Below, piece by piece: positions 39,181-47,633 of a DNA stretch of 64,000 bases (position 1 is the stretch's first letter; each line of letters begins with the position of its first letter). Below the pieces are notes generated by a model. The model saw only the letters and a program-made list of their open reading frames with translations, was not told where the DNA came from and did not search any database. Both the position numbers and the translations under genes were made by a program. This DNA is from an uncultured Prevotellaceae bacterium (GTDB lineage Bacteria > Bacteroidota > Bacteroidia > Bacteroidales > Bacteroidaceae): positions 1 through 64,000 of the forward strand of contig CACXMM010000002.1 of the NCBI GenBank assembly GCA_902768785.1, in the 5' to 3' direction.

Positions 39181-39315
39181 CCTTACGGGCAGAAATCGAA
39201 CAAAATCTAAACAAAATCTAACATAATATATCCTCATAAAAGCAAGTCAATAACACAGGTATTTGTAAGATTTTGTTTAGATTTTGTTGGATTTCTCGCC
39301 GAAGGCGACCCAAAA
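39171..39315. repeat. 145-bp hairpin-forming element, copy 1 (MITE-like)
   Basis: Outer ends carry small hairpins: GCCC-TTAC-GGGC (39179-39190) and TCGCC-GAA-GGCGA (39296-39308). Inside them a perfect 21-bp inverted repeat pairs 39199-39219 with 39268-39288 (AACAAAATCTAAACAAAATC...). No coding capacity. A related element in the opposite orientation is at 59829-59947. Confidence 0.8.
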
Positions 39316-39352
39316 CCACATTCTAAAGTAAAAACCACACATTTTCGAAGGA

Positions 39353-39594
39353 GCGTCATCTACGGGTTGTTCCGAACGGCGTTATCACCCGTTCCGACGT
39401 CATCTATAGGGGGTAAAGTGACGGCGGAATGACCCGTAGATGACGGCGGAACGATAGTTAGAAACGTTAGGAACGACAGAAAGTAATCTTTCATTGACTT
39501 CAAAGTAACCTTTACTTGGGTTTAAAGTAACCTTTACTTGTATTCAAACCAGCCTTTACTTGCAAACCAAGTAGCCTTTACTTGCATCCCAATT
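39353..39594. repeat. Eleven-unit 22-bp-period array with two sequence families
   Basis: Units start every 22 bp from 39353 to 39573. The first five are built from CGTCATCTACGGGT / GACGGCGGAA elements; 39354-39374 and 39425-39445 form a 21-bp inverted repeat with two mismatches. The last five are copies of AAGTAACCTTTACTT or variants (39481, 39503, 39525, 39547, 39569), palindromes of 6-3-6 form, each 17-nt core followed by 5 variable bases (ggttt, tattc, caaac, catcc). No gene overlaps it. Confidence 0.88.
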
Positions 39595-39732
39595 TATTGG
39601 AGCCTTTTTTGAAAACATTATTTCTTATCAATTATTCTGACAAAATTAGAGAGAATTTGTCGCTTTCGGCAAGAAATCTAACAAATTATTTCAAAACCCA
39701 ACTAAATCAAACATGATACCGAATTAATACCA

Positions 39733-39820
39733 ATACAGAGACTCAGAGACACAGAGGTTTGATTTCAATTATTCCACGACATGACTCACTCATATGTTTT
39801 CTCTGTGTCTCTGTGTTGAA
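39733..39820. repeat. CAGAGACAC inverted-repeat element, copy 1
   Basis: A 13-bp perfect inverted repeat CAGAGACACAGAG (39744-39756 with 39801-39813), imperfectly extended, around a ~44-bp unstructured centre. Its arms match those of the element at 46351-46454. Confidence 0.8.
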
Positions 39821-39901
39821 AAAAATACTACAGATTTTATAAAGACATAAACACTTCGTACTTTTTTAAAATATTTTTTCTGTTAATTGGTCAAATTGTA
39901 T

Positions 39902-39909
39902 TACCTTTG
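39902..39909 (+). promoter_or_regulatory. Candidate -7 element for the M15-like gene
   Basis: TACCTTTG, 13 bp before the ATG at 39922; -33 not clear. The remaining parts of the 38716-39921 gap outside the listed repeats are AT-rich without other structure I could see. Confidence 0.5.
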
Positions 39910-39921
39910 TATCCGAAATAA

Positions 39922-40785
39922 ATGAATATAATGATTAAAATCACCAAAAATAATTATCTATCCGCCTTCGCCGCCATTGTCTGTCTGCTGGCACTGGTAC
40001 GATGTATCCATCCTCAGATCGCAGAATCTCCTCAACGGGAGACGATTGAGTCTGCTCAACAGTTGAATGCGGATTCCTCAAAACAGGCAACGATCGAAAC
40101 CGTTCCAAAGGAGACAGCCAGAACAAAGCCCAAACCTCCCCAAGAGCTAGAGGAAACACCTGTAGCCGAGACACCCGTGACCCCTTCGAAATTCATCCTG
40201 GCTGACGGTAGCTTGGTGAAACATCCCATATACAGTGTACCGAAATACTTGGAGGCCTTTCCAGACAGTCAGCCTGTTCAGGAGAGAGCGGCTGCCAGAT
40301 GGGGCGTCCCCCCTGTGAACAACCGCACTGATGCGGAGTCAAGGAAGAAAGAACTGGTCTATATGGCAGCCTCGCCTTATTATCATGTAGATGTGCTCCA
40401 CCGAAGCGTTCCCTATCTCGTTCCCCGCGCTGCCGTTCTCTTGAATGATATCGGCAGGGCTTATTATGACAGTCTGCAGATCAAGGGTATCCCGCTCCAT
40501 CAGTTCATCGTCACGAGTGTCCTGCGCACCAAGGAGGATGTGAGAAAGCTGCGCAACTACAACGGGAATGCCACAGAGAACTCCTGTCATCTGTATGGCA
40601 CAACCTTCGATATCTGTTACAACCGTTACAAGACCATGCAGCCGCCAGGTGAAAAGCGGCGGATGGTACAGAACGACACACTGAAGTGGATCCTGTCGGA
40701 AGTATTGAACCAGATGCGGCAGCAGGGAAGGTGCTATATTAAATATGAAGTAAAGCAGAGTTGTTTCCATATCACGACGAGATAA
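39922..40785 (+). CDS. DUF5715-like secreted protein related to M15 peptidases
   Basis: A 287-aa protein with a hydrophobic N-terminus (LSAFAAIVCLLALVRC, possibly a lipobox at LVRC) and a low-complexity Glu/Thr/Pro linker to about residue 90. The C-terminal domain has SVLRTKEDVRKLR, then NSCHLYGTTFDICYNRY and a final CFHITTR. This order (S-x-H-x-x-G-x-x-x-D, later H) is that of zinc D,D-carboxypeptidases of the M15 fold, so a peptidoglycan role is plausible. Alternative ATG at 39931. Transcribed away from the efflux operon across the repeat-rich gap. Confidence 0.72.
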   Translation: MNIMIKITKNNYLSAFAAIVCLLALVRCIHPQIAESPQRETIESAQQLNADSSKQATIETVPKETARTKPKPPQELEETPVAETPVTPSKFILADGSLVKHPIYSVPKYLEAFPDSQPVQERAAARWGVPPVNNRTDAESRKKELVYMAASPYYHVDVLHRSVPYLVPRAAVLLNDIGRAYYDSLQIKGIPLHQFIVTSVLRTKEDVRKLRNYNGNATENSCHLYGTTFDICYNRYKTMQPPGEKRRMVQNDTLKWILSEVLNQMRQQGRCYIKYEVKQSCFHITTR

Positions 40786-40845
40786 AAATTTGTTAAATCA
40801 ACAGATTTTCTTCTTTATTCGTTCTTCATTCTTGTTGAAAAGTAT

Positions 40846-40853
40846 TACCTTTG
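40846..40853 (+). promoter_or_regulatory. Candidate -7 element for the tRNA-dnaB unit
   Basis: TACCTTTG 24 bp before the tRNA-Thr. A clear TTTG at -33 is missing. Confidence 0.5.
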
Positions 40854-40877
40854 CATCCGCATTTGAAAAAAGGAACC

Positions 40878-40950
<73 letters not shown>

Positions 40951-41002
40951 CCTCTTCTTGAAATGCAATTATATCCTTCTTATCAACCATTTTAGTTACG
41001 TT

Positions 41003-41075
41003 GCGGTAATAGCTCAGTTGGTAGAGCATTGGCTTCCCAAGCCGAGGGTCGCGGGTTCGAGTCCCGTTTACCGCT
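41003..41075 (+). tRNA. tRNA-Gly (CCC anticodon)
   Basis: A 73-nt cloverleaf: acceptor GCGGTAA/TTACCGC with discriminator T, D-arm AGCTCAGTTGGTAGAGC, anticodon loop TTCCCAA with anticodon CCC, T-arm CGGGTTCGAGTCCCG. CCA not encoded. Reads GGG. It ends 29 bp before dnaB. Confidence 0.93.
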
Positions 41076-41104
41076 CTTTGTGCTAACTTGAACACATCTA
41101 CATT

Positions 41105-42601
41105 ATGCCAGAAAGACGAAAAACGAACACTCCTATTGACCCCTCATACGGACATTTACAACCACAGGCACCCGATTTGGAACGTGCTGTGATTGGTGCG
41201 CTCATGGTTGACAAAGACGCTTTCTCCATTGTCAGTGAGATTATCCGCGAAGAGACGTTCTATGAGCCACGTCACCAGAAGATTTTCCATGCCGTACAGA
41301 GTCTGAACATGGATGAACGGCCTGTTGACTTCATGACGGTGATAGAAGAGCTGAAACGCAACGGCACTTTGGAGGAGGTGGGCGGTCCTGCCTATATCGT
41401 AGAGCTGTCCTCCCATGTGGCATCCTCCGCCCATATCGAGTATCATGCCCGTGTACTGGCACAGAAGTTCCTGGCGCGTCAGCTGATCAGTTTTGCCAGT
41501 GTGATTGAGACCAAGGCGTTCGATGAGACGATCGATGTGGATGAACTGATGCAGGAAGCCGAGGGCTCGCTGTTCGAGTTGTCACAGAAGAACATGAAAC
41601 AGGATTACACGCAGATTGATCCTGTACTGGCACAGGCTGTTGAGATCTTACAGAAAGCCGCTGCGAACACCAGCGGTCTGACGGGTATTCCTACCGGTTA
41701 CACGCGTTTAGACGAGATGACGGCTGGTTGGCAGGCCTCAGACTTAGTGATCATCGCAGGTCGCCCCGCCATGGGTAAGACCTCCTTTGCCTTGTCTTTG
41801 GCAAAGAATATCGCTGTTGACTACCATGAACCCATCGCTTTCTTCTCATTGGAAATGAACAACGTACAGTTGGTGAACCGACTGATGTCGAATGTCTGTG
41901 AGATTTCTGGAAAGAAAATCCTGAACGGACAGTTGGATGATGAGGAGTGGAAACGCCTCGACCGCAATATCAGAAAGCTTCAGGGGGCGCCCATCTATAT
42001 TGATGACACACCGGGCATGAGCATCTTCGAACTTCGCTCGAAGGCTCGTCGTCTGGTCCGTGAGAAAGGAGTCAAGGTGATCATGATCGACTACCTGCAG
42101 CTGATGAATGCCAATGGTGCGAAGTTCGGTAGTCGTCAGGAAGAGGTGAGTACAATCAGTCGTTCACTCAAAGGATTGGCCAAGGAATTGAATATCCCTA
42201 TCTTGGCACTCTCGCAGCTGAACCGTACTGTAGAAAACCGTGAAGGGATTGATGGTAAGCGCCCGCAGCTTAGTGACTTACGTGAGTCGGGAGCCATTGA
42301 ACAAGATGCCGATATGGTATTGTTTGTTCATCGACCTGAATATTATCACATCTATCAGGATGAGAAAGGAAACGACCTCCATGGTATGGCACAAATCATT
42401 ATTGCCAAGCACAGAAAGGGTGCTACAGGTGATGTGCTGCTGAACTTCCGCGGAGAGTTTACCCGTTTCCAGAACCCTGAGGATGCCATCATCGGCTCGT
42501 CCCATGGTGATGGTGGGGGAGAGATTATTGGAAGTAAGCTCAACAGTGGTGATGATATGCCCATTCCGCCTGCGCCGGAACCTGGTCCGATGCCCTTCTA
42601 A
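41105..42601 (+). CDS. dnaB: Replicative DNA helicase
   Basis: A 498-aa hexameric RecA-fold helicase that opens the fork. The N-terminal domain (LERAVIGALMVDKDAF) is followed by the linker helix and ATPase with Walker A AGRPAMGKTSFAL (about 219), Walker B VKVIMIDYLQLM and LSQLNRTVENR. RHRKGATGD-like AKHRKGATGDV is near the end, then a Gly/Pro-rich tail. Chromosomal and full length. Two tRNA genes precede it without an obvious terminator, so they may share a transcript. Confidence 0.96.
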   Translation: MPERRKTNTPIDPSYGHLQPQAPDLERAVIGALMVDKDAFSIVSEIIREETFYEPRHQKIFHAVQSLNMDERPVDFMTVIEELKRNGTLEEVGGPAYIVELSSHVASSAHIEYHARVLAQKFLARQLISFASVIETKAFDETIDVDELMQEAEGSLFELSQKNMKQDYTQIDPVLAQAVEILQKAAANTSGLTGIPTGYTRLDEMTAGWQASDLVIIAGRPAMGKTSFALSLAKNIAVDYHEPIAFFSLEMNNVQLVNRLMSNVCEISGKKILNGQLDDEEWKRLDRNIRKLQGAPIYIDDTPGMSIFELRSKARRLVREKGVKVIMIDYLQLMNANGAKFGSRQEEVSTISRSLKGLAKELNIPILALSQLNRTVENREGIDGKRPQLSDLRESGAIEQDADMVLFVHRPEYYHIYQDEKGNDLHGMAQIIIAKHRKGATGDVLLNFRGEFTRFQNPEDAIIGSSHGDGGGEIIGSKLNSGDDMPIPPAPEPGPMPF

Positions 42602-42627
42602 CATGATTTCCAGAAAATACGAGAAAT

Positions 42628-43317
42628 ATGACAAACAAACTCATTGCTTTGGGATGCGCCCTGATCATGGCATTACCCTTGTCGGCGCAAGTGAAGAAAT
42701 CAGTGTCCATCCTGGGAGACAGTTATTCCACCTTCGAAGGCTTCGTGACCCCTGCCACCAACGAGATGTGGTATTATGAGGAGTCGCGTGGAGATAACAC
42801 GGACGTGGATGACGTGACACAGACCTGGTGGCACAAGTTCATCAAGGAAAACGACTACAAGCTGTGTGTGAACAACTCTTGGAGCGGTTCCACCATCAGT
42901 TATTACGGCTATGCGGGAAACGACTATAGCGAACGTTCCTTCATTCGTAGGATGAATAACCTGGGGAATCCTGACATCATCTTCATCTTTGGTGGAACCA
43001 ATGACAGCTGGGCAGGTGCGCCGGTGGGTGAGTACAAGTATGAGAAACTGCGTCAGGATGATTTCTTCTCTTATCGTCCTGCCCTGGCCTTCCTACTCAG
43101 TCAGATGCAGAAGCGCTATCCGAACGTGGAACTGTATTTCCTGATCAATGACGGACTGCGTGAAGACATCACCACCAGTACCCGCACCATCTGTGACCAT
43201 TACAAAGTTCCCTATATCCAATTGGAGAACATTGATAAGAAAAGCGGTCATCCGAGCGTGAAAGGAATGGCTCAGATAGCCGAACAGATCAAAGCCTTTA
43301 TGCAGAAAAAACAATAG
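42628..43317 (+). CDS. Secreted SGNH/GDSL hydrolase
   Basis: A 229-aa protein with a signal peptide (KLIALGCALIMALPLSAQ). Block I is SILGDSYSTFEG (nucleophile Ser), block III FIFGGTNDSWAG, and the His is in KSGHPSVKGMAQIAEQI. The fold is an esterase/lipase type often acting on acetylated sugars; substrate unknown. Starts 26 bp after dnaB and ends at a terminator. Confidence 0.85.
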   Translation: MTNKLIALGCALIMALPLSAQVKKSVSILGDSYSTFEGFVTPATNEMWYYEESRGDNTDVDDVTQTWWHKFIKENDYKLCVNNSWSGSTISYYGYAGNDYSERSFIRRMNNLGNPDIIFIFGGTNDSWAGAPVGEYKYEKLRQDDFFSYRPALAFLLSQMQKRYPNVELYFLINDGLREDITTSTRTICDHYKVPYIQLENIDKKSGHPSVKGMAQIAEQIKAFMQKKQ

Positions 43318-43320
43318 AAA

Positions 43321-43360
43321 GTGATGATGGACAACCGACTCAGTCCATCATCGCTTTTTT
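43321..43360 (+). terminator. Terminator after the GDSL gene
   Basis: GTGATGATGGAC (43321-43332) pairs with GTCCATCATCGC (43343-43354) with one wobble, loop of 10, followed by six T. The convergent uvrA stop codon (43342-43340) is inside the loop. Confidence 0.85.
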
Positions 43361-46183
43361 CAGGAATTTACCGGTAATGCTTTCCGGACATTCCGTCAGC
43401 TGTTCAGGAGTACCTGCAAAGATCAGTCTTCCTCCCTGATCACCGCCCTCAGGACCCAAATCGATGACATGATCGGCACACTTGATCACATCCATGTTAT
43501 GTTCAATCACGATGATGGAATGTCCCCTTTCTATCAGTGAATCGAATGCCCGCAGCAGACGGTTGATATCATGGAAATGCAAGCCTGTGGTAGGCTCATC
43601 AAAGATAAAGAGGGTAGGGTCAGACTTCTCCTGTCCAATGAAGTAGGCCAGCTTCACACGTTGGTTCTCTCCACCGGAGAGGGTAGAGGAGTTCTGACCT
43701 AATTTGATGTATCCCAATCCAACATCGTACAAGGGGCGCAGGCGGTCAACGACCACTTTCTGCTGATGCTCACTGAAGAAATCGATGGCTTCACCCACGG
43801 TCATGTCCAACACCTCATGGATGTTCTTCCCAGCAAAACGCACATCCAGGATGTCACGCTTGAAGCGCTGACCATGGCATGCCTCACATTCGAGCTCAAG
43901 ATCGGCCATGAACTGCATCTCCACCTGGATGACCCCCGTTCCCTTACATTCCTCACATCTTCCTCCATCGGTATTAAACGAGAAATACTGTGCCGTGAAC
44001 CCCATCTGCTTGGCTAACGGCTGCTCGGCAAACAGCTGACGGATGGCGTCGTATGCCTTGACATACGTGGCAGGATTACTGCGCGTACTCTTACCGATAG
44101 GGTTCTGGTCTATCATCTCCACATGACTCACCTGCTGCCAGTCACCTTCCAGAGCCACATAGTCACCTGGTAGATCGGCAGTCTCACTCAAGTGTCGTTT
44201 GAGGGCAGGGTAGAGGATACCCTTGACAAGCGATGACTTCCCGCTGCCGGAAACACCTGTTACAGCGGTAAAGACATTCAGTGGGAAATGCACATCAATC
44301 CCCTGAAGGTTGTTCATACGGCATCCTTTCAGTTCTATGGCCATATTCCATGCTCTGCGTGTGGGGGGCACGGGGATCGATAACTCATGATTCAGATACT
44401 TGAACGTATAGGATCTGCTGGTATCGTGATCGAAGTCTGATGAGGAAGTGGATAGGGGAGGACGTCCCTCGTACACCACCTCACCACCTAACCTTCCGGC
44501 ATCAGGACCAATATCTATCAGATAATCGGCCGCACGGATAATCTCCTCGTCATGTTCTACCACGATGACTGTGTTACCCAACGACTGCAGGTCTTTCAGT
44601 ACTCGAATAAGTCGGTGGGTATCCCGTGAATGCAGACCAATACTGGGTTCATCCAGAATATATAATGAACCAACAAGACTCGAACCCAAGGAGGTGGTCA
44701 GATTAATACGCTGACTTTCTCCACCCGACAATGTATTAGAGGCTCTATTGAGTGTTAAATAACTAAGTCCTACATTATCAAGAAATTGAAGACGACTTCT
44801 AATCTCTGTGAGCAATCGTTTGGCAACGGCGGCATCATGCTCATCAAGCACCAGCTGATCGAACCATTGACGAAGCTTGCCAATGGGCATTTCCACCAGA
44901 TTCGATATGCTCATGCCAGCGATTTTCACATATTGTGACTCTTTTTTCAGACGGGTACCATGACAAGTAGGACAGACAGTCTTACCACGATAACGGCTCA
45001 TCATGACGCGATATTGGATCTTGTATTGGTTTTCTTTCACCATCTGGAAGAAAGCATCGATAGACACCTGTTGGTGGATGTCCTTCGTGTCACTGGGAAG
45101 ACCATGCCACAACATGTCTTTCTGGGCTTGAGTCAACGAATAATAGGGCTCGAAGATGGGGAAATCATCCTTCACAGCACGTCTGCAGAACTCTTCTTTC
45201 CACATGGTCATCTTGTCACCATGCCAGCATTGTACACATCCATCATACACACTCAGTGCAGAGTTGGGAATGACCAGTTTCTCGTCAATGCCGATGACAT
45301 TTCCAAACCCCTCACAGGTAGGACAGGCGCCCAAGGGGGAGTTAAAGGAGAACATGTTCTCGTTGGGCTCCTCGAATTTGATGCCGTCAGCCTCAAATCG
45401 CGTGGAGAAATCGTAAGAGATGTTGCTTGGTAAAAACATCAAACGACAAGCTCCATCTCCTTCATACAGAGCCGTTTCCGATGAGTCAATGAGTCGTGAA
45501 ACAACATCTTTTGAATCATCGACGGCCAGACGGTCAATCAACAGCCAGAGGGTAGGGTCTTCCGACTGTTTTATCTGATCCTCAGCATGTTTCATCGTCT
45601 CATGATCTTCGATGAAATCGTCGATTCTTAAAAACTGACCATGATAGAACATTCGTACATAACCTTGCTGCAGATACATCTCCAACTGTCGTTTCAACGA
45701 TCGGCCCTCATGAATTTGCATGGGAGCCATCACCACGAACTTGGTTCCTTTGCTATATTGGAGCATACATCCTACGATATCTTCCGTGGAGTGTTTCTTC
45801 ACTTCAGCGCCGCTGATGGGAGAGTACGTTTTACCAATTCTGGCAAACAAAAGACGAAGGTACTCGTATATCTCTGTATTTGTGCCTACAGTACTTCGTG
45901 GGTTTCGTGCAATGACTTTCTGTTCTATGGCTATGGCAGGAGGTAATCCTTTAATGTAATCACATGCAGGTTTACTCATTCGTCCCAAAAATTGTCGGGC
46001 ATAGGAACTCAACGATTCCACATAACGACGTTGTCCCTCTGCATATAACGTATCAAAGGCAAGTGATGATTTACCACTGCCTGAGACACCTGTCACCACG
46101 ATGAACTGATCTCGTGGAATCATCAATGAGATTCCCTTCAGATTGTTCACACGGGCATTCTTTACTTCAATATAGTTATTCAT
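43340..46183 (-). CDS. uvrA: Excinuclease ABC subunit A
   Basis: A 947-aa damage-recognition ATPase of nucleotide excision repair. Two ABC modules: Walker A VTGVSGSGKSSLAFDTL and AVTGVSGSGKSSLVKG; signatures LSGGESQRI and LSGGENQRV; zinc-finger pairs CPTCEGFG/CPTCHGTR and CEECKGTG/CEACHGQR. Length matches the family. ATG at 46183 (MNNYIEVKN) is preferred over a TTG nine codons upstream, which would cross the -7 element. Confidence 0.95.
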   Translation of the reverse strand: MNNYIEVKNARVNNLKGISLMIPRDQFIVVTGVSGSGKSSLAFDTLYAEGQRRYVESLSSYARQFLGRMSKPACDYIKGLPPAIAIEQKVIARNPRSTVGTNTEIYEYLRLLFARIGKTYSPISGAEVKKHSTEDIVGCMLQYSKGTKFVVMAPMQIHEGRSLKRQLEMYLQQGYVRMFYHGQFLRIDDFIEDHETMKHAEDQIKQSEDPTLWLLIDRLAVDDSKDVVSRLIDSSETALYEGDGACRLMFLPSNISYDFSTRFEADGIKFEEPNENMFSFNSPLGACPTCEGFGNVIGIDEKLVIPNSALSVYDGCVQCWHGDKMTMWKEEFCRRAVKDDFPIFEPYYSLTQAQKDMLWHGLPSDTKDIHQQVSIDAFFQMVKENQYKIQYRVMMSRYRGKTVCPTCHGTRLKKESQYVKIAGMSISNLVEMPIGKLRQWFDQLVLDEHDAAVAKRLLTEIRSRLQFLDNVGLSYLTLNRASNTLSGGESQRINLTTSLGSSLVGSLYILDEPSIGLHSRDTHRLIRVLKDLQSLGNTVIVVEHDEEIIRAADYLIDIGPDAGRLGGEVVYEGRPPLSTSSSDFDHDTSRSYTFKYLNHELSIPVPPTRRAWNMAIELKGCRMNNLQGIDVHFPLNVFTAVTGVSGSGKSSLVKGILYPALKRHLSETADLPGDYVALEGDWQQVSHVEMIDQNPIGKSTRSNPATYVKAYDAIRQLFAEQPLAKQMGFTAQYFSFNTDGGRCEECKGTGVIQVEMQFMADLELECEACHGQRFKRDILDVRFAGKNIHEVLDMTVGEAIDFFSEHQQKVVVDRLRPLYDVGLGYIKLGQNSSTLSGGENQRVKLAYFIGQEKSDPTLFIFDEPTTGLHFHDINRLLRAFDSLIERGHSIIVIEHNMDVIKCADHVIDLGPEGGDQGGRLIFAGTPEQLTECPESITGKFLKKAMMD

Positions 46184-46207
46184 AACGTCTTCTTCGCTTA
46201 TATTCTG

Positions 46208-46215
46208 CAAAAATA
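46208..46215 (-). promoter_or_regulatory. Candidate -7 element for uvrA
   Basis: TATTTTTG on the minus strand, 24 bp before the ATG; the nearest TTTG is only 12 bp upstream, too close for -33. Confidence 0.4.
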
Positions 46216-46350
46216 CTCTTTTTTTCTCAAATATGCGATAGAAGAGAGGATTTAATTCATTTCATATATATCTATTTATCATAATGCCGATTATTGTTTT
46301 GTTTAATAATTGATATTTCAACCTCAAGATAAACATTTTTACAGTTTGTT

Positions 46351-46454
46351 ATTTAAACACAGAGACTCAGAGGCTCAGAGATTTTTTTTCATACGACAAA
46401 CAAACAACACTAACATCAAGTATCCTCTGTGTCTCTGAGTCTCTGTGTTTAAAT
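46351..46454. repeat. CAGAGACTCAGAG inverted-repeat element, copy 2
   Basis: A perfect 22-bp inverted repeat (46351-46372 with 46433-46454; starts ATTTAAACACAGAGACTC) encloses about 60 bp. It lies in the 431-bp gap between the divergent uvrA and second sigma gene. Same arm family as 39733-39820. Outside it the gap holds only the two promoters. Confidence 0.88.
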
Positions 46455-46535
46455 GATGTCATAGAAATGGGAAAGAAAGAATAATTTTTAATTCAATTTA
46501 ACCCTTATACGCGTACAACTTATTATTATTTTTTG

Positions 46536-46543
46536 TAATTTTG
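46536..46543 (+). promoter_or_regulatory. -7 element for the second sigma factor gene
   Basis: TAATTTTG matches TAnnTTTG exactly; no TTTG at -33. The ATG is 71 bp downstream, leaving an AT-rich leader. Confidence 0.5.
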
Positions 46544-46614
46544 CACTGATTTTCGAGTATAATTTAGTTATTTGTTTGAGTATCAGTTTATTAAGGTATT
46601 TTTGAGGTTAAAAG

Positions 46615-47487
46615 ATGAGACAGCTAAAAATTCAGAAAAGCATTACCAACCGCTCAAGTGAGGCACTTGACAAGTATCTTGTGGAAATTGGCCGTGCTCC
46701 GCTTATCTCTATTGACGAGGAGATTGAACTGGCACAGAAGATTCGCAAGGGCGGTCCGGAAGGAGAAGCTGCGAAAGACAAGTTGGTAACAGCCAACTTA
46801 CGTTTTGTTGTGTCGGTAGCCAAGCAATATCAGCATCAGGGGCTTACGCTGACTGACTTGATTGATGAGGGTAACATTGGTCTGATCAAGGCCGCACAGA
46901 AATTTGATGAGACACGTGGATTCAAATTTATCTCTTATGCCGTATGGTGGATTCGCCAGAGTATCCTCCAGGCTATTGCTGAGCAGAGCCGTATCGTGCG
47001 TCTGCCTTTGAACCAGGTGGGCAGTTTGAACAAGATTAACCACGAGATTAACAAGTTTGAGCAGGAAAACCAGCGCCACCCTTCCGTGAGTGAGCTGGCA
47101 GAAGCCACCCAGATTGACGAGGACAAGATCGGTCAGAGTTTGGCTGCCGACGGTCATCATGTAAGTATCGATGCTCCTTTCCAGGATGGTGAGGACAACT
47201 GTATGCTTGATGTGATGCCCAGTGGTGATGACAGCCGTACTGACAGAAATGTGGACCATGAGTCGATGGCACAGGAATTGAAAGCCGTGCTTCAGAAGGT
47301 ATTGAAGGAGCGTGAGATCATTATTATCCGTGAGTGCTTCGGCATCGATTGTCACGAAAAAGGACTTGAGGAAATCGGTGATGAATTGGGTCTTACTCGT
47401 GAGCGTGTTCGTCAGATCCGTGAGAAGAGCATCGCCAAGTTGCGTGACAGCGGTAATGCAAAGATTCTGATGAAGTATTTGGGATAA
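46615..47487 (+). CDS. Second RpoD-like sigma-70 factor
   Basis: A 290-aa sigma-70 factor starting MRQLKIQKSITNRSSEALDKYL. Region 2 ([33 protein letters not shown]) and the start of region 3 are nearly identical to the factor at 6323-7186, so -7 recognition should be similar. Region 1.2, the 3.x linker and region 4 differ, with 4.2 reading [19 protein letters not shown]. It is probably a group 2 (alternative but primary-like) factor. Which of the two is essential cannot be told from sequence. Own promoter and terminator. Confidence 0.9.
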   Translation: MRQLKIQKSITNRSSEALDKYLVEIGRAPLISIDEEIELAQKIRKGGPEGEAAKDKLVTANLRFVVSVAKQYQHQGLTLTDLIDEGNIGLIKAAQKFDETRGFKFISYAVWWIRQSILQAIAEQSRIVRLPLNQVGSLNKINHEINKFEQENQRHPSVSELAEATQIDEDKIGQSLAADGHHVSIDAPFQDGEDNCMLDVMPSGDDSRTDRNVDHESMAQELKAVLQKVLKEREIIIIRECFGIDCHEKGLEEIGDELGLTRERVRQIREKSIAKLRDSGNAKILMKYLG

Positions 47488-47545
47488 CCTCTGATCCGCT
47501 ATTTCAAAGTCAGTTAGCATAAAAAAGAACAAAAAGATAGGATTT

Positions 47546-47580
47546 CCCCGAGTATCTTGATGGATATTCGGGGATTTTTT
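47546..47580 (+). terminator. Terminator after the second sigma gene
   Basis: Stem CCCCGAGTATC (47546-47556) with GATATTCGGGG (47563-47573), loop of 6, then ATTTTTT. One G-T wobble. Confidence 0.88.
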
Positions 47581-47633
47581 GTACTTTTACACCCAATTTG
47601 TAAGAGAGCTACATGCCTATTGATACTTTCAAC

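Noticed and set aside
39171-39315. An insertion sequence
   Set aside because: Inverted repeats are present but there is no transposase reading frame; kept only as a non-coding repeat element.
39353-39594. A CRISPR array
   Set aside because: Units are 17 nt with 5-nt spacers, far below CRISPR spacer size, units are not identical, and no cas gene is near.
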